Assembly: GCA_964030785.1 (NCBI GenBank)
Contig: OZ034971.1
Span: forward strand, 34,811,804-34,875,803
Origin: Siderastrea siderea
Taxonomy: Eukaryota; Cnidaria; Anthozoa; Scleractinia; Rhizangiidae
Reading direction: 5' to 3'
DNA length: 64,000 nucleotides
Made by a program: the position numbers and the translations under genes. Positions within the stretch are counted from its first letter, which is position 1. Each line of letters begins with the position of its first letter. Of the stretch, positions 11,621-25,000 are shown piece by piece. The notes beneath the pieces were generated by a model that had not been told where the DNA came from, searched no databases, and saw nothing but the letters and a program-made list of their open reading frames with translations.

Positions 11621-12671
11621 TCCAAATTAAAGTGCTTCTGGTGCAAACTATTTTTTCAGGTTTCTCTTCCTACCAATGGCTATTTATGAGCAAAAAGCAA
11701 GACAACACACAAAAATGTCTCTTATCTTTCACAGGTTCATAACGCAGTGAGCAGTGCTAATAATGTATATTAAGGCTCCCAACTCTTGCAGACACCTTCT
11801 AATCATCACCTTTGTTCTTTTCAAACCAGAACTACGTATATTTAGCCGGAAGTAATGACGTGTTTTTTTATGCCATGCTTATTAAAGAAAGGTCGAGCCG
11901 AATCGACCCTTCGAATCAACTAAAACCACCAAACGAACAGAAGCAATAAGGAAGAATCCTTGTCAATCGATGGTCAGTTGGGTTTGGGTCTGTTTGCTCA
12001 GTTAGACTTGCGTGCCGAAAACGAATTGAAAACATACTGTCAAATACTGTGTTTTCTAAAACAGAAGAGATTTTTATCAAGGCTTACTGCTGGCTACTCA
12101 CATTGTCGCCATCGGCATTTAGTGTCTATCTGATGTACGCGCGAATATTTTACGAATCACACGTTTGCTAAAGCCCGTAATAGCCCGAGGGAGAAGACTG
12201 AAAGGAGGGACCCATTTAAGATCTATAAGGATCAAAGGGATACCCCTTCCTGTTGGTCTTGCCCAAAAAGTAGAACAACATTATCATCGGCATTGTTTAT
12301 TCTCGTGGTCTTCTTTCAAGAAGAAACAAACGTTCAAATACAACATTGCAAGCTTATAAAGGTGCTGAATGTTTAACACACTCTGCAGTGAAAGTTCAAA
12401 TATTTGTTATATTAACCCTTATGAGCTGTTCGGGTCGCGCTGTGCTCCAAGGCACAAGTTGGAGCTCGCTTTCTTGCTAAGCGTGTATAGTAAGAGTCGG
12501 AAAGCGAGATTGGCACACTCCTGAGACGATATAATTTTGAAGTTCCATATGTAACCCAAGTTTCATTTTCAAAACATAGAGAATAATGCAGCACCACAGG
12601 AAAGTAATGCTAAGAAGGTTTCATTTGAACGGTCAATTTTTATGATTTCATTGATGGACTCAACATATACT
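11621..12671. other. Non-coding, paralogous to 62.1-63.8 kb
   Basis: This is the downstream part of the duplicated block. No ORF is conserved convincingly between the two copies and no RNA gene is seen. Confidence 0.5.
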
Positions 12672-12797
12672 GAAATTATGAATATATGAAATTCAGTCAT
12701 ATATTTGAACTGCGGAATAAAGAAATAAATGTAAAGAAGATCCTCGCAGTTATTAAGGCAACTTATGCAGTTGCGAAAAGAAAGCCTGAAAAAATCA

Positions 12798-12868
12798 GGC
12801 TTGCCGGGATTCGAACCCTGACCTCTGCGATACCAGTGCAGCGCTCTAACCAATTGAGCTAACAAGCC
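12798..12868 (-). tRNA. tRNA-Thr(GGT)-like gene
   Basis: It folds as a cloverleaf: acceptor GGCTTGT with GCAAGCC, D-stem GCTC/GAGC, anticodon stem CTGCA with CGCAG (one mismatch), loop CTGGTAT giving anticodon GGT, and B-box GGTTCGAATCC. An oligo-T lies just downstream inside CCTGATTTTTTCAGG. It could be a transcribable tRNA or a SINE head, given its copy number here. Confidence 0.65.
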
Positions 12869-13057
12869 AACTGGGAGCTGGCCTGATTTTATCAGTTTTC
12901 GCAACTGCATAAGTTGCGTCAATAACTGCGAGGATCTTCTTTACATTTATTTCTTTATTCCGCAGTTCAAATATATGACTGAATTTCATATATTCATAGT
13001 TTCATCTTCATCTTTCCCGGGTATATTACGAACCAATTTAATGACCAGCTCCCAGTT

Positions 13058-13128
13058 GGCTTGTTAGCTCAATTGGTTAGAGCGCTGCACTGGTATCGCA
13101 GAGGTCAGGGTTCGAATCCCGGCAAGCC
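13058..13128 (+). tRNA. tRNA-Thr(GGT)-like gene
   Basis: Sequence and fold are the same as the minus-strand copy 190 bp upstream: A-box TAGCTCAATTGG, anticodon loop CTGGTAT with T33 present, B-box GGTTCGAATCC, followed by GATTTTTT. It is one of the three best-preserved copies by eye. Confidence 0.65.
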
Positions 13129-13214
13129 TGATTTTTTCAGGCTTTCTTTTCGCAAATGCATAAGTTGCCTTAATAACTGCGAGGATCTTCTTTACATTTA
13201 TTTCAACATATACT

Positions 13215-16200
13215 ACTGTCCTTTTTACTACTGTCCAACATTTACTAAGACCATTTTCTTTTTTTTTTTCGCCCCGAACTTCCGGATTCCAAACAAACAA
13301 GGTTAAATATCCTGCAAAGAAATGCAAACACTTAAGACACACCTGGACTGCGCTCCTTTAGGGTTTTAAAAATTCAAATTTTTCGACAAGCATTTCCACC
13401 CCTTTCACATGGGAGTCCGCAAATAACGGTTGCGAGTGACTGGGCTGAGTGATGTGACTCGCATGGGAGTTTGCACTTAGTTCAGGGCAATGTTTTCTAA
13501 ATTAGCTTTCACCTATCAATTTAAATAATGATAATTTATAGAGACACGTGAAATTGGATTGCCACGGACTGCAGGCGGTGCACTAGGGTAACGCAATCAG
13601 AGTTCTAAGGCTATTTCAATGCGGAGCCCGTAGAAAGTATATACAGGAGTTATTTTTACCTCTCCACAGTAAAACAGTCGCCCATAATTTATCACCTACT
13701 CAATCCGCATACCCTGTTTCGTGGTTTCTTGAGAAACGCATCTCTGTTGGCTAAGTGCAAATATTATTTCAGTAAAATAAATTTAGCAATAAATACAGTT
13801 AAGTTCCATGAAATTCTGGACTTTGTTTGGTTGAAAAGATCGATGCGTTTTCGGGGATAGCTTTTCTTAGAAGTGGAGCAAAATGGTAAGGAAAGGATCG
13901 GAACTTACTACTTCAGGGTGTTTGTGCTTTAAAATGGATTGGGCTTGCAGAAACAAGTTAGGCTTTGCTCTTATTAGAACTTACTTTTGAAGGATTGTTT
14001 GGAAGGCTAATTTTAGGGGGCGGGAAAGCCTAATTACTAAAGTAAAGAGCGGATTTTGTTTTACATAGGCTTGCCTTGTATACAAAAAATGATATTAAGG
14101 TTAAACTCTGTGAACATTGCGAACAGGAAACAAGGTTTCTTGTAACCAAAGTGTAACACGAATGCAATGCACGCGTTCTTTAAACAGTATTTAGAGTACT
14201 ACAATATAAAAACAGGCAGTGCAGTCATCAAATGAAATCTTAAAGAGGGAAAAGGACGTGTTATAATCTGCCATCTGCGTTGTATGGATTTTACATCAGA
14301 TCTAGTGTAACTTACCATTTTTCAATCATTTACCATCTCGTATCTCGAACTCAGTTATCTCTAATATATCCTCCGCTATTTCCTACTGATCGTGGTTTCA
14401 CGTGGCCTCGGTCAGCACTCATGTACGGCAACGGGAAACAACGATGTATCAAACCAACAAATCAATCGTTTATTTACCAACGTAACGTCTATGGACTAAA
14501 AAGCTCGTTAAAAAGCTCGTATAAAAATCTAAAACAGCAAAAACTATTCAAAACTATAATAAACTAGTTACATAAGGTACCAGACTTCACTTGCACAGTT
14601 ATGACTTGAATCCTGTTTGAGAACAGTCGAACCTCACTAAATGAGCATCTCTCATTAGCGACCACTAACCTATAATACCAGATTTTTCTCTTTTCATCCA
14701 TATATTCATTCGCTCTTTTCAATCTTGTCAGTCATATATCCAGTCTTCTCGTAACAAACTACCACCTTTCGTATCAAACATGTTGTGAAACTATCGTTCT
14801 CGTTTTTTTTTTTTTGGAGGGGTTGGGGGGTCGCTTACAAGAGGTTCGATTCTATTGATTTTTGCCTACAACAACACCCTTGCTCAGTGTATTACTTGGA
14901 ATAATAAACAGGGTGGACAGTCAAATGCGTATCTTGACCCATGGACCTGTTTTTATGCGCATACAGACAGATGATTTTTATCATGGTTCAGTTTCGTTGT
15001 ACTTACAGTTATGATAGCATTGTTTTTTTTTGAGCTAAGCAAAACGGCGAATTTGGTTTTGCAAGATATATTTAGATATATTAAGATATATTAATATAAG
15101 GATAAACATGCAAACAATAGTATAGAATGATTACACAGCTTTAGGAATAACATACATAATAAACTTTTGTCTCCTATCAAGGCTTACTAGACTTAGAACT
15201 TATAGTCTTAAGTGTGTGAGACAAGCAGCTACGTAAAACGTTTCTATAGACTAATATGAATACCTCAACGAAAAGGTTTAACGGTATTAACTCCAATTTA
15301 CGCTCAGGGTGTTCATTTCAAACTGTATCATTGAGAGGGAGCACTTCTTTTTCGAATCGTTAAGTCATATGGCGTATCTTCTCTTGGTGTTAACTTTGGA
15401 ATTGAAAAGGCCTGTATGTTCGTGGAAATGTCCACTTCCAATCTCAAGACTTCCTTTGTTACTGTAACATGACCAGTAACAAGTTTGAGAATATTAAGAA
15501 CCCTCAGGTAGTCTGTTTCTTCCTGAGAACTTCATGCGGAAGTTCATTTCATTTTACTTCATTCGGGTAAATAGATGCATATAAAGTACACTTACTTCTC
15601 TTTTTAAAAAAATGTTACTTTAAAGCACGTTTTATTTCCTTCTGATTCATGCAAGAACTATAAAGTAACTTCCAAAGAGTTATTTTCAATCGAAATGGGT
15701 CCAAAAGGAACATTTTTAGTGTTTTTTTCTAGTGTTTTTAGTGTGTTTTCTTGAATTTAACTTCAGATTGGGGGTAAAATATCTCAAATCTTCGAATGGA
15801 GTTTTTCTTACACTTAACTCAACTACACAGTGTATTACTCATATTTAATCTAACGATAGCTCTAAATGAAGTCTTTACCTCTGGGATTTAACTCTCTGAC
15901 ATCAAGAGTTATTCTAACACTTCTTAAAATTTCTGTGCTCATAGAACGTCACTAGATGGAGGTTTATATCTTCCGTACAATATGCTTAGAGATAATTTAC
16001 ATGTAGACTTGGAGGTCTCGTTATGATTATTATTTTTTAAAATTATGACATGTGCCTCTGTCATACTCAAAATGCTTCTAATTTTCATGTAAGGATACAA
16101 AATGGGGATTTCAAGTAAGGTCTCGAAGAAAGACTAAACCGTGATTAGTTTTAAGCTATTTTATGACACAATGGCAGACTAAACTGACCAAAACGATGGC

Positions 16201-16430
16201 GCAACTTTTTCAAAATGCCATCAATTTCCATCCACCTCATGCATGAGCAGCTACTGTGATAGATTCAGTACACTAGTATTGTGACCTTTAAAAGAAGAAA
16301 CTGGCCAATTATTTCTTTTGGTTTTCGTAAATGCACATTTTCGTGATTTTTTTAGTAAATTCTCAAAGATACTAACACAGTTGACATACAGAGTACGTGT
16401 AATCAAGCCTGGTTCCCACTTGCTCTATAA
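13215..16430. other. Non-coding junction and 3' flank of TRPC copy B
   Basis: 13215-13400 continues the duplicated block, and 63.8-64.0 kb is its partner. From about 14.38 kb it aligns with the copy C flank (43.75 kb onward). The copy B sequence is uninterrupted here, so it gives the empty sites for the Ginger-like element (around 15990) and the LINE (around 16256). No gene is supported. Confidence 0.5.
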
Positions 16431-16700
16431 TATCAACCGCCGTAGGGGGCCAGACTGCAAGGCGAGAGATCATGGGTTCGTATCCCAATTGGACCACTGA
16501 TCAGGGTCTTTAACATCTTGTCTAATTTCAGGTGATTGTATTATTGGACAGAGACGTCAGGCCGTAGGCCGTTCACTCTGTCTCCTACTCCTGGTGATAC
16601 TAAATTGCTAATGAGGTTATAAAGCCCACATCATTGTTGGACGGAGTTGGGAATGTAGTTCTCGTTCTGGCCTGTCAATTCATGTGCCGGAAAGGCGAGA
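16430..16700 (+). repeat. tRNA-derived SINE-like repeat (copy B)
   Basis: The head has tRNA-like features: CAGACTGCAAGG, then GGGTTCGTATCCC close to a B-box, followed by a body shared with copy C (52910-53170) and in part copy A. Presence in all three TRPC copies indicates insertion before the duplications. Confidence 0.45.
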
Positions 16701-17277
16701 CGGGTTTCCGCTCTCACCATTCAACCGTTGTAAAGCTCAATGCTAGGGTAAGAACATACATCACTGTTCGATAGAGTAGGGAACGTAGTTTCCAGTCTGG
16801 CCTGTTAATCCATGGGTTGCATAGGTGAGGTGAGTTCACGAATAGACTGATATCACCCCTTAACTGTTACAAAGCGCATTTGAACCCGCAGCTATATAGA
16901 TAGGGAAAAATTCGCTATATAATTCTCATTGCTATTATCATTACAGTGACAGGTATAAAATAAGGGGCAATAAAAAAGGTGTGGGAATAGACGTGACAAA
17001 AGCACATGCATTGTGCGTCCCGTTATGTCTCTTTCTGCTGGTGCTTATTGGAAACGTTCAGGTGATTATTCTTCTGCTTAAGCTTATTACACAAGTGGGA
17101 ACCATGCTTGAATATTAGCTTATTTGCCTTTTCATTAACTTGAAAGTCAGTAAATTTTCATCGCTATCCATGCTCTTTTTACCAGCAAAGACAGCAAATT
17201 CACTACGAAGTGCCTTAACGTAACTTTCTAGTAATTTTATGCTCCCATGAATATTAGCCAAGACCACTGTAGTAGAT

Positions 17278-17463
17278 TCAATGCCTGACGTTTTCATCAG
17301 TGGTGAGCACGGTTTGGCTCAGGTACATTCCTAATGGCTCTAAGTTATCATTGCTGTTCTTGTCGCGTTTTTGTGCTCTTTTCGTATTTCCCTCGTCGTT
17401 CTTTTTGTTCATCTCTTTCACCAGGTATCTTACCACTAGCTTCTCCATTGTTTCGATCCGTGC
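17278..17463 (-). CDS. TRPC-like copy B exon 8 (C-terminal)
   Basis: The acceptor is TTTGATTAG. The peptide is ARIETMEKLVVRYLVKEM, then a Lys/Asn/Asp-rich tail, ending TGA at 17278-17280. The first 18 residues resemble the conserved helix near the TRPC C-terminus. Copies A and C keep the same helix. An alternative downstream exon (about 17118-17270, an open coil-like stretch NIHGSIKLLESYVKALR) could extend the tail if an unseen donor is used. Confidence 0.7.
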   Translation of the reverse strand, partial: ARIETMEKLVVRYLVKEMNKKNDEGNTKRAQKRDKNSNDNLEPLGMYLSQTVLTTDENVRH

Positions 17464-20400
17464 CTAATCAAAGAGGCGAGCAACAAGGCGTACATTAAGT
17501 ATTAGTACTGCAATTGATGTGACATTTTGAGCTCAATTTCGCCCTTGATATCAGCTCCGGCGGTATGAATCAATAAGCTATCGCAAGCTTCTTACAAGTT
17601 GTTGTAGATATGATTTCATTGAGATTGATGAATTCAAGAGTTCCAGTTAACGCGTTAGGCATGATTGGCAAGAGGATGGGGCCTGGGGGACATGAAGTAA
17701 AACCGGGGAAAGCAGAGTGGAAACCGCGGGAGCGAAAAACGTGATGGTTCCTAGGAATTTTCCCTGGATCCACCACTGCGGTTAAGTCACAGTATGCTAG
17801 ACCCCAATGGTGAAGATTTTTTTTTTGGGGGGGGGGGGCGTGTGTGCGTGTGTGTGTGTGTGTGTGGGGGGGGGGGGGAGAATTGTTTATCTAATCGCAT
17901 GAAAAACCCGAACCGTTTAAACTCTCAGTTGACTATAATCATCACTAGTTTAAGTGCTTAAACCTTGTAAAATACTTTCTTTCTTCACTAGAACGCGAAA
18001 CTCAAACTCGGAATTAATTAATGTAAAATCACATACTGGTTTATTTCATTGCAAACCACATCGTTTTTTCTAACCTGCGTCCGTACTAGCAAATTTATAC
18101 CCCCAAAGTGGTACAAGGAGAGTAGACTTCCTTTGCTTTTCGATGTGTTACAATATTTCGAAAAGATTTTACCTTTGGTAGGAGGCCTGTGATGTGATTT
18201 ACAAGATGAGATAAATGTCATGGGTTGTGGCGCTCCAGGGGGCCTGTGACGCCATCCAAGATGGTGGCCATCTTGTATTTTACTTAAAATCCGTAATTAT
18301 CACGAAACAGCAGAAATTGAACATTTTGCACGCCAGGCATTTAAAAGATGACTTAGTTAAACCTTTTGCTGCTTTTCGTTCACATTTTACACTTTTTGAA
18401 CCGAAAAGAGTTGAAAAACATAGTTGTTCTGACGCCGTATCTCGCATCCATAGCAACCTATTTCCACCTAACTTCGCCAAAATGTGTCTAAGGGATATGT
18501 GCGCAGCAATTGAAAACGGCAGGTGCTGATCCTCTTAACAAATGGAAGAAAGCCTTTCTAGTAGGGTGTTGTAACACCCCCCCTTCCCCCCGCTTGTACG
18601 TCCGAGGGTTAAGTTTGCATTTCGGACAGAGACACTATCAATACCAGTGGAAAAGACGCATTTTAATTAGCAAACCCTGTCAATTTGAGTGTTGCGTGTT
18701 GTCTAGAAGCGACGATAAAGGTCAGCGAATTTCGAAATGTCCACTGACGATTGCATGGCTGTAGTGATTTCTTAGAACACGTAGACAATAATCTTTACTG
18801 CGATTAGAAACTATTAAGTTCAGAGGCCTACACCATTGCAGGTAGACAACAAATAACGCTCAAATTAAAAAGTTTTGCAAATGCTAGGATCCTTTTTCCT
18901 TTAGTATTGATGGTTTTTCTGTCTGGGCCAAAGACTAAACCCCGATGTGGTCTATTTCACACGGGGTATAATTATAAAGTCAAATCGTAATTACTTAGCT
19001 TATAATTAAGAACCCCTTCTGCTGCCTTTGCACCGGTATTGCAAAGGTCATGTGTTCAAAACCCAGCAGCTTAAAGGAGAAGGTCACTCCTGAAACGGTG
19101 TATTTTTTGAAATCGTTAATAAAAAGATAACACTAAGTTGAGTTACTGACCGTGGTTTTAGCTTCTAAAGTGCGTCCGATCCCACTGAAATTCCTCCCCT
19201 TTAACTTGCGTTATCACTTTTAGTATTTATTGGAAACCAGACGCGGATTATCAACGTGCGATTTTAAACTCAATTTGTTGATGCACAACTGACATTGGCA
19301 ACTAAGCTAAAAAAATTGTAATTTGGGGGATTTAACAGCTAACTTTAAACCGAAGAGAAAGCAAATTAAAACGGGTAACATTATAATTAAACATTAAAAT
19401 AAAAATTGTTCTTGCTTCCTACCTTTTTATGATCCTTGCTTTCCGTACTATCATCTTGGCCCTTATGTCAGTAAATATAAAAAAATGTTATAATGCTATT
19501 TAGACTTAAATTTAGGAGAGTAATCATATTAATATTGCAATTGACCGATTTTTTTAAGTACTCAAGACGATCCTCTCTTGTTGTAAAAGCACACTTTCAA
19601 ACCCACGATTTAGAGTCCATAATGGTAGCAGGTTACATTTAATAATTCCTCTTTGCCCGATCTTCGCGGCTCCTGTCCGTAATAAAAGAATCTCCGCAAA
19701 GTACAACGGACATTTCCAAACAGGTTACTCTGAAGACATTGGAACATGTGCACCCTAACAACCTTTCGAGGAAGTTATAATATCGTTACAAGACTACCAA
19801 AATAAAGCCACGACAAATAAAAACTTCCAACGTCTACTAGCTAATTAGCATAAATTCAACCAGCATTTTTTAATTGGCTGTTGATGCTCCTTCTCATCAC
19901 TTATTTTAATTCTAGATATATTTCTCATTTTTGTAAGCTCTTTACATACATATGTACTTATAGTTTGTTTTGCACTGCACGCTTAAACTTGCAGACTGCT
20001 CCCTTCAGGATTTTGAAAGTAAATAATACAGATGTAGTTTCGCTAGGCCATCACTTGGATTTGTAAACATTTTGTGAATCTGAAATATTTGCGCCGTATC
20101 CTACCCCGTGATAAGTTTCATCTAGGACTTTAGATGCAGCACAAACTATATCAAGGATTTTTTCTACTTACTGTTGAGGGAGTAGTAGGCATCCCGAGGT
20201 CCACTCCTGAACTGCCTATAGCTTGGTTTGTATTTCCTGTAGTCGTTTGCTCTACAACGTTCGCACGGGGATGATGCTTTTCTGTTTTCTTTGAAAAGAT
20301 TTTCTGCGAAAAGAGAAGTTTATTTAACGAATATAAACTAAAACGCGTTCAAGACTTCTGCAAGTGTTCTATCCGACGTATAATCCTAGAAGATTGTATT

Positions 20401-21974
20401 GCGCAGGGCCGTAGCTAGACTTTTCTGATAACCGAGGCAACTGCGCAGCGCCGAAGGCGCGGGCTTTTAGGGGCGTCTGGGGGCATGCTCCCCCAGAAAA
20501 TTTCGAAATCTAGACGCTCGGAAATGCCATCTTTAGCGTTTTCCCGCTGTTATTTTCCCCCAAACATAATCAAAATCCAAACTGTTTTAACAGTATTTAT
20601 GTTTGTTATCAGTTCTTCTCTTTAAAATTTCCAGTTTTATTCAGAAATGAAATTTTAGAAGCTCTGAAATGTCATTTCAACATCCGTGACGAAAACATAT
20701 CAATCTCGTTCAAGTGTACGGCTAGTGCTGAAGTGCACTCCCTTTTTAAGGCCTCGCTTTTATTTGGAGAAAGCTAAAGCAATTCTCCTATGACCACTGG
20801 TTTCCCATTTTTGTAATATTTGCAAAGGCTCTGGAGTGATGTTTTGAACGTATGCAAGGACGGTGTGTGCCAATTATTGATTTTGACCACGTCTTGAATT
20901 GGTAACGAGGCTTGAGGCTGCAGTCTATGCTGACCCACTGGAGAAACTGGTGGGCTCGCGACCAGCAGGTAAGTATTAGCTGAGGTTATCACACTTTAGG
21001 GTACCGTTGGCGTAATTTACTGCCAGAAACATGTTCTATTATTAAATAGTTTATTTTTCTATTTAAGTTTTTAACAACAAGGGGAAGTAACTGCCTCGAG
21101 TGCCTCAATACTGGTTACGGGCCTGCAGTGCGTGGTGTACTAACCTTCAATTTCGTAATCTGATTCAGTATTCAGTTTTCTACTTAAGCGAAAGTACAAG
21201 AATCCATTCAAAGTCAACTGCAAGGACAAAATCAAAGCACTTCGATAGTTGTGCTCGTGTTGGCTTTTTATTAGGTTATTCATTATTAAGCTTGCTTTTC
21301 ACCAGCAACAAGAACTAAAGTGCACTTGGGTTTGTCTTTTAGCGTGCTTTGCAATAGTGCCGCCAGCTTGAGTAAACACGCGAAAACGGAGAAACGCAAA
21401 ACCGTTTGCGTCGACCTTTAATAATGTAAGCAGTAATAAATATGTTCTATAATCAACAAGATAAATGCGGGTTAATTGGTAATGTAATAAGGCAACATTT
21501 GAACATAACTTCCATTGTTTTTTTAAATCCCCATCGTGGATCATCTGTAGTCTCAGTGGACTCCCTTCAAAACCTGTAACCTCAATATAACAAACACGGG
21601 GTACCTTGTAGTTAATAAACAAATCAGCTCACCTTACGAAGACGACGTATCCCCCAAATTATAAGATATGGTATAAGTGGTATAAGACTCAGGAAGAAAA
21701 CGTTACTCAGAGGAGTGGGGAGTGCATTGCCTTTGTCGATCCATTCCAGCCACATCCTTGTTCTTGAAAACTTCCACTCCACATCAGCCTCTTGCTGTAA
21801 AAGTTAAAAATTATCAAATAATGAGTCCCACGCTATATCTTGTTTTGGACATGAGATTTATTTCTAGTTATTTAATGAGCATAAAATGAAGACAGCAAAA
21901 CAAACTTCGTCACATATTAACGCATATTGTCCCCTTGACAGTAGCCATCTCCTGTTTTAAACAATGTCTGAATC

Positions 21975-22005
<31 letters not shown>

Positions 22006-25000
22006 TAATTAATCAATCAATCGCCCGATCGATCAATCGCTCGCTTGATCGATCGATCAGATCAATCGATCTTAGCTACTTGCCCTTGGATTGTTATTTT
22101 CGGTTACATTTGCGTTCCTGTTTGGGAGGATGGTAAGGTCCTCTTTGTCAAGTCAATTCCTAAGTCTTATATGACATAATCTAACTTAATTATCATCTTT
22201 CCAGCATCAAAGGAAGTCAGAAGTGTGTCTTATTTGAACCGAATTTGGAATAAATACCACCTGCAAGCATGAATTTAAGAAAAGCTAAAAACTGTATTTG
22301 GTGCATTTTGAAAATAATGGGTTTTATTTTGGAGTCTTAACCCAATTCTGCCTGGGGTTTTTTTTTGAGTTTCTGAGCCTGGAGATCTCGAAAAGTATTA
22401 AAGCTATTGCGATGAAACTTTACATGTTTGTAGCACGTCATTAGGTTAACAGATTAGGCTTATGACATGTCAATTATGACGTGTCGTGGCGTCACAATAA
22501 CGTCACAAAGCCGCCATTTTAAATTTGAGGTCGCCATCTCGAATCGCAAACCTGCAGTCACACAGCTAACATGACGTCACAAAAAATATATGATTTTGTT
22601 CTAAGAAACAAACTTAGTCAAATCAAGCACACAAAACTAAAAATTATCTTCCTCTTACAAACGAAGGGGGAAAACCTGAAAAAAAGACTAATAAAAGACA
22701 GGAAATAGTCAAAATACACTTCTGAGAAGACGGTTGCTATCGAAACGTCAATTATCATAGACACGTCATTGACACAGGAAAAGTTTCTCTGATAAATTTT
22801 GGGCAAATTCACGAGATTTGGTGATTTCCCGTCTAGCCGTTTAAAAGTAATAATTCGTTAAAGTCAGCGCGGGCACAATGTGCCCCCCCCCCCCCCGGCA
22901 GAATAGGGTTAAAATACCTTGCTAGGCCTCAAAAACTACCCCTTTAGGTTTTTGGGTCTCCTAGGACTCACGTTTTATTCTGTTCCCTATAGCTTAGTTT
23001 CAGGAAAATTATACTTACCTTTCAGGCAATCTGAAGTGGGCGTTTTATGAGGGGTATCAAAATGAAAATTAGATAACAAGTATAAACATGACAATACTGC
23101 CTTCTGTGGATGACAACATCTCTCGCCACCGTTATGGAAAGCCACAAGTGCACCATAGGTATATAAGTCATGTAATATTAAATTTAGTGTACTCTACTGG
23201 TCGTTGGGTACAAGTTACACTCCTCCAGTAGAGTCCAAGTTATATTACAGTTAGATTGCGATGTAGCTACGAGATACATTGGGGGCTACTCGGGGCCATA
23301 AAACTTACCATGATTCTGTCAAAGGAGTTGCTCATCATGGAGATAAGCATGCTAAGAGCCACGATCACCATAAAAATAATGTAAAACGAGAGGTAGATTG
23401 TGCCAAAGATCTGTGTAGTCGTGAAGGCAGGGTCACGAACTTCAATATTTTCTGCTTCAAGGAAACCGATCAACAGCCAGAACAAACGAAGAAGCGTATT
23501 CGTAGGTCTAAGAATAAAAAATTGAAATATGGGATAATTCTACTTAATAAATAAGGTAATTAGGTATTACAGAATGTAAGCTATCCGGAATCCCGACCGT
23601 CTCAGACCTGCTGCTATCTCGAACTGGTAATTGTGAATTCCCGCAGAAAAATTTGCCATTGCGAATATCAACTGACCTGCTGATTTTCTGGGAAAAGTTC
23701 AAGCGCTTCACGGAATCAGCGGTGGGGTAAATTACTTCCTTGATTGTAGAATTTCTTCCGAGTATTCATTGAATACCCTGGGTATGCTAATTCCTCCCAT
23801 TCCTCTTAGCTTTTGCAAAATTTTTGAAAAACGTGCCAGTTGGGGTCAATATATGCCTTTGAAATGTCTGGTACATCGAGCTGATTAGGTCGCCCATAGT
23901 TTTCCTCAAACTAAGCGGAAATTGAAACCCGTACGCTTTCCAGAAGGAACCAGTTATTTATGTGAATATTTATTTCAATTTCAGAAAACCTTTTTGTCTA
24001 TTTTCTGTGAATCAATATTCGCAATCTGACATAAGAAAAATCCAGATCCTCTATTGCTGTTTAAATGCACCCGTGTGACGACATTAGAAAACAAAATTGA
24101 CCTTCAGTTTGTGTTTTTTTTGGGGGGAGGGGCGGAGGGGGGGGGGGCAATTCTTAATTCTTATTCAGAAATTAAAAATTCTGGGTGAATGTTGTTTCTT
24201 GTTTAATCCTATAGCTTGTCCTTTTTTGTACTGCACATGTTTTTTTTTTAATTAAAGATTGCTAATTCAGTCAAACACTAAAAAATCCGTAGGGCCGTTC
24301 ATCGGGTTAAATTTATGGTTGATAAGCAATAAAAAATTAGTTCATGCTTTTAGTTGCGCGTGCGTGGCGCTGTGTGTGCATTTGGGAGGTTTGGGAGGTT
24401 TGCACTAGGGCTGCTACTGCCTATCGCCTCGAGCACCTCTCGCGCTTCACTCGTGCTCTCGAAACTTGCCTCCATGACTCGATGACATCACGCTGAGCAA
24501 GAACCAATTCTTAACATGAACATTTTATGACGTCATTTTTATGGTTCATAATAGTGTAGTCCATTAAAAAGTATAGTCCATTTGTTAAATAGGCATCGGC
24601 TCTCATTACCCACCCATTGAATTTCGCAGGCTCTCATTTGACAAAGCCGTACATCACGTGGAGCAAATACCCCCAGCCCGATTTTGTACCGGCACGCGGC
24701 TGTTATATCGGGGGATAATGCCCGAGGTTTAAAGTTTTACCAAAAAAGTTAAAACTTGGCCGGGAAACTTATTCTCATAATGTATACTTCCTGTTCTTAC
24801 AAGCAGAGAATGGTGCTACAGAAGATGACGAAAGACGTGCATTCGTTTTGGAAACTTTGTATAACATTTCTCCGTATTCACGAGTTGTCTTTATAATAAT
24901 AATTAAAAAAAGAGTTATTGCATTCATTCCTGCTGTACATGAACCTCTCGATGGCTATAATTTCATATAAGACTCAACTTTGTGGATGTTTGTAGTGTGA

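Larger units (their letters stand above)
12672..13203. mobile_element. Inverted pair of tRNA-Thr cassettes inserted as one unit
   Basis: A minus-strand and a plus-strand tRNA-Thr cassette are joined head to head. The block is flanked by CAACATATACT at 12661-12671 and 13204-13214. The paralogous position near 63797-63808 lacks the insert. The cassettes share long flanks containing GATCTTCTTTACATTTATTTC and a CCTGATTTTTTCAGG hairpin. The insertion behaves as a mobile unit, though no polymerase or transposase is encoded. Confidence 0.75.
9722..13400. repeat. Segmental duplication block, paralogous to about 59580-64000
   Basis: From the GPCR 5' fragment through the tandem array and the 11.8-13.4 kb flank, this block matches 59.58-64.0 kb nearly base for base, interrupted by copy-specific insertions. 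Insertions private to this block are the MITE at 10090 and the tRNA cassette cluster at 12672. The private insertion of the other block is the TTAA MITE at 61224. Confidence 0.8.

Noticed and set aside
12569..13342. ORFs containing LVRALHWYRRGQGSNPGKPD
   Set aside because: This peptide is the translated tRNA-Thr cassette, a known kind of annotation artefact.
20774..20992. 72-residue minus-strand ORF between TRPC exons 5 and 6
   Set aside because: No splice sites in matching phase and no counterpart in copy C, so it is not treated as an exon.
23279..23554. 91-residue plus-strand ORF
   Set aside because: Antisense shadow of TRPC exon 4, which has better splice and motif support.
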